Positions 55,083-64,000 of a stretch of DNA of 64,000 nt are shown here, in pieces (the stretch's first letter is position 1; each line of letters starts with the position of its first letter). Below the pieces are notes generated by a model. It was given only the letters and a program-made list of their open reading frames with translations. It ran no database searches and was not told the origin of the DNA. The translations under genes and the position numbers were made by a program. The stretch is from an uncultured Mycoplasmataceae bacterium. Lineage in GTDB: Bacteria > Bacillota_I > Bacilli_A > Mycoplasmatales > Hepatoplasmataceae. The stretch covers positions 1 to 64,000 of the forward strand of contig CAMZNG010000008.1 in assembly GCA_947313745.1 (NCBI GenBank), in the 5' to 3' direction.

Positions 55083-58000
55083 ATGAAGAAAAATTTTTTA
55101 ACAATTAAAAAAATAACAATATTATCTTTATTATTAATTTTTGCAATATTATTATTTGGATTTACAAATAAAACTAATAAACCTTTAATGCAAAATAATA
55201 CACCTTTACAATCTATAGAAGATAGTAATTTATCTGATATAAAAGATGACTTTATAATAAAGGATGCTGGTACTAGTTATGATGAATCATATGTAGTTGT
55301 TACTGAAAAAAAAGAAGATCATTTATTTGTGTGGGGAAACAACAATGTTAATCAACTTGGTCTCGGAGATGACAAAGATGCTTTTTATTCTACTCCTCAA
55401 GAATTAGTGATTGATGGTGCAGTTAGAATTGAAAAAGTTAATATTGGTGCTGGACATTCATTTGCTTGAGTAAAAAATCAATTTAATAATGATGAACTTT
55501 ATATGTGAGGAGCAAATGATACAGGTGAATTAGGATTAGGATCTGAAGCAGAAAAAAACTATTCATCTCCTCAAAAATTAAAATTACCCTCAAATAGAGA
55601 TGAAATAGTTGATGTTTCAATAGGTGGGTTTGGCAAACCGGATGAACGCTACGATTCAGAAGGATCGTCAGCAATGATAACTTTTGATAATGTTAGTGAA
55701 GAATATAACTTGTATACTTGAGGAATTAATTATATGGGTAATTTAGGACTTGGAGATCAGTTAGACAATATAATTTATAAACCAACCAAAGTAACTGATA
55801 TTGATTATGAAAAAGGAGATTCAATTGTAAAGGTCAGACAAACAAAAGATACAATGTTAATTACAACAAAAAAATCCGATGGAACAGAACATATATATGA
55901 TTGTGGATTTAATGATGGTAATCATGGTGAACTAGGCCTTGGAGATGGTTTTAATGAAACTTCATATGATACTCTACAAGAAATAACTGATATTCCCCAC
56001 GGTGAGATTAAAGATGTATCTTCATCAAGACATAATTATAGTGCAATAATTAATGTTGATGGAGAAGATGAACTTTATACTTGAGGTAGAAACAATTATG
56101 GTTCTTTTGGGATTGGTGATAAAAAAGAATATAACAAACCAATGAAAGCACAATTGCCAAGCGGAACAATTGCAGAAACAAAACTTGGTTACTATTCAAA
56201 TTCAGCAATTGTAACTGATGAAAATGGAGTTAACAACCTTTATGTTTGGGGTTCAAATGAAAATGGATCATTTGGTCTTGGAGATTCATCTCCAGAGGAA
56301 TTTTTGATACCGTATAAAACAGACCTTTCAAAAGACATCGGAACTCCAGTAAATTTTTATTTGGGTAAAAATCATTCGTTGCTTGAAACAACTAGCGATG
56401 ATGGATATAGAAAAATATATTCATCTGGTGAAAATTCAAATGGACAATTAGGAATCGGAACCACAGAAGACCACAATACCTTTCAATTTGTTACAACCGA
56501 CTTTCCAAAAATACCAAATCAAGGATCAATAAATCATGACACGATAACAAACAAATCAGTAGATTTTGATTTTTCAAACACCATTGAATTAAGTTATTTA
56601 TCTGGAGTAGCAACTCACTATAAATTAAATATAAAATCTGATACTAAATCATTTGATTGAACTTCAGGAATTATTGATGATACACCAACAACACAAACAG
56701 TAACAGGATTTGAAAACGGAACCCTTTACAATAATTTTGTTGTTCAACCAATAGATATATATGGCGCTAAAATTGGTGAATCATTTGAAATAATTGATTC
56801 ATTTGAAACAACTAAAAATGCTCCAACAGGAATCTTGTCAGCAAAGATTAATTTAAATACTGTGACAAATAGTTCTTTTGATACAATCATAAAAATTGAT
56901 ACAGAAGATGGAACAGGAGTTGGCATCGATACATATAAAATAGAAGCATATGCAAAGGTTGGAGAAGATATTTCTGAATCTTTAATTTGAACATCAGAAG
57001 ATCAATCTGATAAAAAAGTAACTGTCACTATAGATAATTTAACTACATCAACAGAGTATAAAGAAATCCAATTTTGACTAATTGATCCAAACAATCCATC
57101 TAAAAAATTAGGGGATGTTTTTGAAACCGGTAAAAATGTAACTACAACCGATGAAAAAGTAACTAAAATATTATCAGCAACAATTGCTTTAAGTAGTGTG
57201 AAATATAATTCATTTACATTTGATATGGAAGTAGAACCAAAACTAGAACCTGATAAAAAAGTTCAAGATTATTATATTGAATCTTTATATCTAAAGAATG
57301 ATGGAACAAGAGAAGTTTTTTGAACTTCCGGTGTTCAAAAAACAACCTCTCTAGAAGATGTTCTTGTTGATGGTTTAGAGGCTAGTTTCAGTTATAATCA
57401 AGTTCAATTTCAATTATTAGAAAAAGACAAGACAACAAAAATAGGTGATCCTTATGATACAAATATAGATGTAAAAACAAAGAAATTAAAAGCAGGAAGT
57501 TTAACTGATATATTTACAACTGACATAACATATGATTCAGTTGTTGTTAATGTTACTGTAAATGGGTCAACAAATAATTTCCTTGGAAAAGATTTACAAA
57601 AATATGATTTGATTGTTAGAGATAAAAACAGTGAAAAAACATGAACAGAAGAATATCTAAACACAGATGGACTAAAAACAATTTCTGTTGATGGCTTAGA
57701 AACTGAAACTTCTTATGATTTGACTGTTGAAATAAAAGGAACAGAAGAAATAGAAGATATTCCCGAATTTACAACAGAAAAATTTCCATTTATAGTTGGT
57801 GAAGATTCATTTTCAGTAAGTGGAATTACAAAGAAATCTTTTGACTTTAATATTACAATTACTAATCAAAAATGATTTGAAGGAGATTTTAATCCTAATG
57901 ACTTACATTTATTTTCTGATGGAAAAGAATTAAAAATTATTTCTGTAAATGGCAATAACAATGAAGGAAACATCTTTTCATATAAAGCTATTGGTTTACA

Positions 58001-58250
58001 TCCAAAAAAAATATATAGTAATTTTGAAGTAACGATTAATGGTTCTGAAGCAAAGACAAGTATAAATGATGCTGAAGGAAATCCAATAATTGTCAAAACT
58101 AAAATAAATATGATACCAATTTATATTTCAATAGGTATATTAATAATATTAGTTTTAATAACATTAGTATTTGTATTTATATTTATCAAAAGAAAAATAT
58201 CAAGAGAAATTGCTGATGCACCAAATAAATACAGATCAAATTTTTATTAA
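55083..58250 (+). CDS. Surface protein with seven RCC1 repeats and FN3-like domains
   Basis: 1055 residues. An N-terminal hydrophobic segment (about 9-27) acts as signal or anchor. Seven RCC1-type repeats follow (about 75-475), recognised by units such as LFVWGNNNVNQLGLGD, LYMWGANDTGELGLGS, LYTWGINYMGNLGLGD, LYTWGRNNYGSFGIGD and LYVWGSNENGSFGLGD; seven is the number of blades in an RCC1 propeller. About five beta-rich FN3-like modules follow (about 490-1000). A C-terminal membrane helix (about 1010-1035) and a short basic tail (KRKISREIADAPNKYRSNFY) end it. Topology puts the propeller outside. Many tryptophans are UGA, often in the repeats. A role in adhesion or host-ligand binding is an inference. 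Confidence 0.85.
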
Positions 58251-58387
58251 TCATAATTTTATATTAAATAAGAAAATAGCTTAACATTAATAGGCTGATT
58301 TATATTTTGAAATTGCACGATGATTATTATAATCTTTATTAAAATATTTTTATCATATTTAAAATGTTTTTTATTTTAATTAAAAAA

Positions 58388-60403
58388 GTGAAAAGAATAA
58401 ACATAAAAACTTTAGTAATATATTTTCTCTTAATCTTGTCTATAATGGGAGGTATTTTTTTTATAAAAATAATGAACAAAAAATTAACCAAACTTCTTCT
58501 TATGTTTCTAATGAGGATACATTACCAATAATAGGTAAAGAGTTAACAGATCCTGATTATGATGTTTCTTCAGAAGAAGAAACTGCCATGTATCATTTAA
58601 AAATTATAAACGGAATTGGAAAAGGAAAAATAAAAGGGTTTTCTTGTGATATAGATGATCCCAATGGACTTTCATTTTTTGCAACAGATCCTAGAGAAAA
58701 TGAAAATAATGAGATTATTGTTAGTAATGCAAAAAATGGATCAATATTAACCATAGAACTAACGACGGATGGAGGAGATGTTGTCACTCAGGATTTTGTT
58801 GTTAATATTAATTATGTAGAACCAATAATAGAAGATCCTCAAAATATAATTCACACTAATGATGGAGCTACTTTTGAAGTTAATATTATTGATGGATTTG
58901 CAGAAGGAATAATTACTTCAATTGATTTAACAACAGATAATGGTGTTGTTGAACCGGCAGAAGGAGATAACCTTGTAGTGGGTAATAATAGTATTGTTCT
59001 TTCTGGATTAACCGATGGAGAAGAAGCAAGCATAACAATAGTTGCACGTGTAAAACCAAATACAGAACTAGGTAAAGATATTGAAAAAATATTTATTATT
59101 AAACGTGGTAAACCTGCAATAATTGAAGATCCACAATCTATGGTTTGAACAAATGATGGTGTCAAATTTGATATTGATATAAAAAATGGAATGGATACAG
59201 GATCTGTTTCAAAAGCTGACCTTGAACTTGATAATGAACTTGGAACAGTTACAGTTCTTGGTGATTAACTTATTATAGGTACAAATCATATTACTGTTTC
59301 AGGTTTAAACCCTGGAGATAAAGCAATAGTCACAATAACATTACATTCAGAAATGGAGGATGTAAAAAAAGATATTAATATTGAAGTTAATAAAGAATCA
59401 GAAATTGAAGATCCTCAGAACGTTACATTAACAGAAGACGGACTACATTTAATATAGATATTATTGATGGTGTTGCCCAAGGTAAGGTTGATTCATCTGA
59501 AATGACTGTTAATAAAGGATCAATAGAAGTTACCGGCGGAGGAGATCTTGAGATTGGAACAAATAATATTACACTTTCAGGACTTAAAAATGTTGATCAA
59601 ACAATGGTAACAATCATATTACATTCAAAATTAGGAGATGTAGAAAAAGATTTTCCAATTATATTTGGTGTAAGTGCAATTATTGATGATGCACAACATA
59701 TGACACCAACATCTGATGGTGCTAAATTTGACATTAATATTACCGATGGAGTAGATAAAGGAGCAGTTACTTCATATGACATTTCTATTGCTGATGGACA
59801 TCCTGGAAATGTTGAAGTAGAAAGTCATGATCATTCATTACATGAAGGGAATAATACTATTGTTACAACAGAATTAAATATGCATGAAACAAACACAGTT
59901 GTAATAACTTTAAATTCAGGTCTAAATGATGTGATTAAGAATGTTAAAATTCCTCCAAGAACTTTCCCAAAAACAAATGTAGAAAACATATCAAAAGAAT
60001 CTAAAGGAGCAACTTTCTCAATAAATATTGAAGATGCTCCAGAATCTGATAAAGAATTTATTGGGATAGAATCTGCAGATATGAGTGTTGATAATGGAAC
60101 AGCTAAAGTTAAAGATGGAAGCGATCTTAAAATTGGAAATAATGACATTGTTGTTACGGGTTTAAAACATGGTAAAAAGCAAATGTTTCAATAATATTAC
60201 ATATAAAAAATGGAGAAACAATAACAACAAACGTAGAAGTTCAAGCTTCAAACGTTGTCTTTATTGCTATTCTTTCATCTTCAATTATTTTAATTCTTAT
60301 AATAATAGCAATCTCTATTGCAGCATTTATATTTATTCAAAATAAACATAAACAAGAAATTATAGAGACAAGAAAAAACTTTAGAGGAAATAATTGAGGT
60401 TAA
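58388..60403 (+). pseudogene. Decayed surface protein with beta-sandwich repeats
   Basis: A GTG start (58388) gives an anchor helix (VIYFLLILSIMGGIFF) that breaks at a run of eight T (58555-58562). One more T joins it to NNEQKINQTSSYVSNEDTLP and the rest. About five repeats of roughly 95 residues follow, with the pattern DPQ, then DGA-F-I-I-DG, then G--L-IG-N-I--SGL. Further lesions: TAA at 59266-59268 where repeats have Asn or Glu, a one-base loss near 59446 (GGACTACATTT for GGAxCTACATTT), and a missing A near 60178. The end codes a membrane helix and a basic tail. Four lesions in 2 kb mark it as inactive unless they are sequencing errors. Confidence 0.75.
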
Positions 60404-60532
60404 GATACAAATTTATTATAGTTTAAATAATCACGTTAAAAAATTACCATAGTTTATTACTGATGATTACTATATCAAACTTTGATATAATATATAAGTA
60501 TTTTATTATATTTAAAATATAAAAAATTGACT

Positions 60533-63076
60533 ATGAGAACAAATAATTATAACAACTATAATTACAACTATAATAATTTTGGTCATAATGAACCAAATAA
60601 TAATAAGAAGAGATTATTAATAATAATCTTAGTAATTTTTCTATTCTTAGTAACTTTGACCGGAATACTTTTAGGTGTGTTTCTTGGAGGAGGAAAAGGA
60701 GATGATCATAAAATAGATCCTAGTGTTCCTTCCCCTCATATCAGTACAAAAAATGTAACTGAAAATGAAATTGATATTGATATAAAAATATCTCCTGATT
60801 CAGAAGACACATCGATTTCATACTTTGATATTCAGGTTTCTAAGAAAGAAAATTTCAATAAGTTTGATGAATATAAAACTTCCGGTGTTGTTGAAACATA
60901 TAATATCACTGGTTTAAACGATGACACTCTTTACTACATAAGATCTTATTCTGTAGATGAAAATCAAAAAGGATCAGATTATAGTGATGTTATAAAAGCA
61001 ACAACAGATAGAATAAGTGGTGATGGTCCATCATATCCAGACATTTCCCCAAGACCAGATGTATACCCATCAGATTGAGGTTATGGTTCAGGGAAAAAAT
61101 GAGATGATAAAGTATATGCACCATTTGTTGATATAGTTTCTACTCCAACACCAGACTTATCTTACTATAACCAAAATATGGGAGCAAATTATTTCAATCT
61201 AGGATTTGTTAATACTCTTCAAAATGCAACTGGTTTATCTGATGATGGAACTATTCCATGATCATGAGGTGGATGACCTGGATTAAGTGAAGATGATGGA
61301 ATTGAACAATATACTACAATAAAAAATTCAATAAAAGATTATAGAGAAAAATGTGATGGAGATGTAACTGTTTCATTTGGAGGAGCAGCAGGTATTCCAT
61401 TTTGAATGAATGATTATGCAACTGTTGATAGTTTAGAAAAAACTTATGAATTACTTATAAATGGAATGGGACTAAGTAGAATTGATTTTGATATAGAAGG
61501 ACAAGGAAACATATTAGAGAAAAATGTTATGAATGCAAAAGCATTAAAATTAGCACAAGATAAAACAGGTGTACAAGTAGACTTAACTTTACCTATTTTA
61601 CAAACAGGACTTACAGATCGTGATAATAAAATTCTAAAAGCATATCTTGATGAGGGTATTGATATTACTGAAGTAAATGTTATGGCAATGTGTTTCAATA
61701 GCACAATGGGTGATCCAGGACAATTCGATGATGTTATTATGAGTATAGATGCTTTACAAAAACAAATTAAAGAAAATTGAAAAAACATTAGAGGAGAAAA
61801 CTTAACTGACGAGGAAGCATATCACTTAATTGGAGTAACTCCATCCATTGGATTTGAAAATATGCAAAATGAACCTTATTCTCCAGAAGATGAAATAATA
61901 GTTGCAAAATATGCTGAAGAGCATGAAGTAGGAATGATGTCTGATTGAGTAGAAAATAGGGATGCTCTTGAAGGAGAATATGGGAGAACTCAAACTTCCC
62001 ATGTAGATCACGGTGGAATTGACACACAATGAGAATTTGGACTTGATGGACGTAATAATTTTACTGATGAAAACTTTAGTAAACCAACCCCTCCTGACCC
62101 AAATAAAATAACAGGATTTAAGATTTCTTCAAAAACATTTAACAGTGCTAATATTACATGAGATGATAATCAACCAATAGGAATTGATACAAGAGTATAT
62201 TTTGCAAAACAAAATGATGATAACTATGAACTTGTAGATTCTTTCAGTAGTGGAAAAGGTGGATCATATGAGTTTGATTATTTAGAACCGAACCAAGGAT
62301 ATTGGGTTTTACTAGCGGCAGTGAATGATAATTTGGATAGAACATTTTCTCAACCAATAAACTTTAAAACCAATCCACTTCCAGAAGATCATGAACCACC
62401 AAAATGAAAAGAAGGTTCTACAATTCATATTGATGATAGTTTATCTTCATACAATAAAGTTGCATTTGATTTTAATCAAGCGACGGATAATGTTGGTGTT
62501 TCAAAATATGTAGCAACATTATCAGATGATTCAGGAACATTGCAAACACAAGAGTTTATCGATGGACAAGACTTTACAGCTAAAGATGATATTATTAATG
62601 TTTCATTTGATGGGTTAAAGTTAGGAAGTTCATATAAGCTAAATGTTAATGCATATGACTTATCTGGAAATAAATCTAATAATTTAGAAACTACATATGC
62701 AACTCCTAGTGATTACCCTCTATTTGATTATGATAAATCACAAGATAATTTTTATAGGTTAAATGACATCGTTAAATTTACCTCTACAGATAAAGATTGA
62801 GTTAATGCTGGAATAGGAGAAAAACTTTATCAAAAAACAGGAACATGAGGAGGATGAGCTCCTGATGGAACAACTGTTGGTTCTCCAGGATCAACAGATT
62901 ATGAACCAGGGACAACAAGACCGGGTTCAACAGCTTGAGATCATTACACAACAGATTCACATCATAATGAGAAGGTTAATAAATTTACAAACTTTAAACC
63001 TATTATTGATAAAAATTATTATTTAGATAAAAGGAATACATTCTTTTGTCAAAATAACGTAATATATAAAGATTAA
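60533..63076 (+). CDS. Membrane-anchored GH18 chitinase-like protein with FN3-like domains
   Basis: 847 residues. A short Asn/Tyr-rich cytoplasmic tail (residues 1-28) precedes a membrane helix (about 30-53). An FN3-like domain (about 65-165) follows, then a GH18 barrel (about 185-505) with DVTVSFGGAAGIPFW for the SxGG motif and LSRIDFDIEGQ for the DxxDxDxE motif, including the catalytic Glu. Two or more FN3-like domains (about 525-740) come next, then a C-terminal module with DWVNAGIGEKLYQKTGTWGG that resembles small chitin-binding domains. Many tryptophans are UGA. The enzyme would act outside on chitin or related GlcNAc polymers, which fits an arthropod host. An ATG at 60533 is chosen over an in-frame TTG at 60527. 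A terminator follows. Confidence 0.85.
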
Positions 63077-63111
63077 TTATAAACATTATTTAGACTAGTA
63101 TAAAAAGTTTT

Positions 63112-63147
63112 TGCTTGAACACATTTATGTTCAAGCATCTTTTTTAT
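63112..63147 (+). terminator. Terminator of the GH18 gene
   Basis: TGCTTGAACA and TGTTCAAGCA form a ten-base stem with a six-base loop, followed by a T-rich run. It shares the CTTGAACA core with the terminators at 47642 and 54811. Confidence 0.85.
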
Positions 63148-63223
63148 ACAAGAGAAATAGGTTAAAATATTCCTATTTGTTATAATTATATACAACATTA
63201 ATAAATGTAGCGAAGAGGTAGTT

Positions 63224-64000
63224 TTGCATAAAAAATATAGTTATCAAAATAATAATAATTATGGTTATCAAAACAACAATAACTATGGTTATAAAAATAG
63301 AAACAATAACTATGGGTATCAAAACTATGGTTATGAAGATAAAAAAGGAAGCAAATGAAAAATAGTAATTATTATATTTTTCCTTCTTTTTCTTTTTTTG
63401 GGAGTAGCACTTGCATATTTATTTTTTAAAAAAAGCACAACCATTCCTGAAGACACTCTTGTACCACCAACAAATTTAAAATCTAAAGGACATGATACTA
63501 CAAGCATTGTCATTGGATATGATAGTGTTGATGGAGATGGAATAACTTATGATATTAGATGAACAGAAAATTCAGGAAGCTATTCAGAAAATTGAGAAGA
63601 AGAATCTTTTAAAGAAACTGAATACACAATTACTTCTTTAACTGAAGATACAATGTATTTTATAGAGGTAAGATCAAACAATACTGAAACCAATAAGAAA
63701 TCAAAATGATCTAATGAACTATCACAAAAAACAGATTCAACAACAACACCAGTAATCCCAGTCCCTCAAGACTTATCAGTATCAACACAAGGTTCATACG
63801 ATATTGATGTTACTTATAGTCCTGTAACTCTTGGTAGTGACACTATTAAATATGATCTTAGATGATCTAAAACAAGTGGAGGATATACTGAAGGATGAAC
63901 CAAAACAGAGATTGATTCAACAAGCTATACAATCTCATCACTAGATGCTGAAACTATGTATTATATTGAGGTAAGAGCAAATGACATTACAACAAGTAAT
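63224..64000 (+). CDS. N-terminal part of a membrane-anchored FN3 protein
   Basis: 259 codons to the window edge. A TTG start with AGAGGT a few bases upstream is the best choice; no in-frame ATG fits. The first 45 residues are Asn/Tyr/Gly-rich with repeated NNNNYGYQ-type units, followed by a membrane helix (about 46-68). At least two FN3-like domains follow, each with a TYDIRW or KYDLRW strand and a DTMYFIEVRSN or ETMYYIEVRAN strand. Tryptophans in the domain cores are UGA. It is of the same design as the GH18 protein upstream, so a catalytic or binding domain may lie beyond the edge. Confidence 0.8.

Overview
This window reads as the chromosome of a wall-less, AT-rich Mollicute that uses genetic code 4. 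Almost every long reading frame contains in-frame UGA codons at tryptophan positions, for example in MnmG, AtpA, FtsH, LigA and MgtE. RF1 (prfA) is present, and the UGG-reading tRNA-Trp is encoded. A separate EI/HPr/EIIA-Glc phosphotransferase set, CdaA plus GdpP, and a surface GH18 chitinase-like protein suggest a Spiroplasma/Mesoplasma/Entomoplasma-like or other arthropod-associated lineage. The species cannot be named from the sequence.

Layout. 1-222 is the tail of an unidentified gene. 354-2884 holds a CRISPR type II-A adaptation module (cas1, cas2, long-form csn2, minus strand) facing a plus-strand transcription unit that looks like a tracrRNA with two tandem anti-repeat-like segments. 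No cas9 and no ordinary repeat-spacer array are visible. 3270-4088 is a membrane protein with a Gly/Tyr-rich cytoplasmic tail, followed by mnmG and tRNA-Trp. 6193-10291 holds two highly charged proteins sharing a DRFxKxG motif, the second built from three classes of tandem repeat. 10403-18840 holds prfA and the F-ATPase operon, which has a displaced atpE and an extra small gene between atpG and atpD.

18950-30039 carries pth, tilS, hpt, ftsH, a large FtsX-type ABC exporter and lysS. 30039-31004 is a degenerate AsnA-like gene. 31079-38772 is rpsF-ssb-rpsR, gdpP-dnaB and the secG-rnr-smpB-tmRNA cluster. 38786-43466 holds a degenerate GGDEF/EAL-like membrane protein, cdaA, deoD and mgtE. 43498-48872 holds tRNA-Ser, cls, tRNA-Gly, ptsI-crr, a small membrane protein and ptsH. 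48950-54072 holds a polytopic membrane protein, ligA and a KtrB/TrkH potassium channel subunit.

The last 10 kb is a surface-protein region. It contains a frameshifted small membrane gene, a seven-repeat RCC1 propeller with a C-terminal anchor, a decayed beta-repeat protein with at least four lesions, a membrane-anchored GH18 protein with FN3-like and chitin-binding-like parts, and the start of another FN3 protein. Several of these have Asn/Tyr-rich cytoplasmic tails next to a membrane anchor.

Themes linking the genes are c-di-AMP turnover (CdaA, GdpP) next to potassium and magnesium transport, ribosome rescue (Rnr, SmpB, tmRNA), and a possible RNA-based link between the CRISPR RNA unit and the cas1 leader. 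All gene names come from motifs read by eye; no database search was run.
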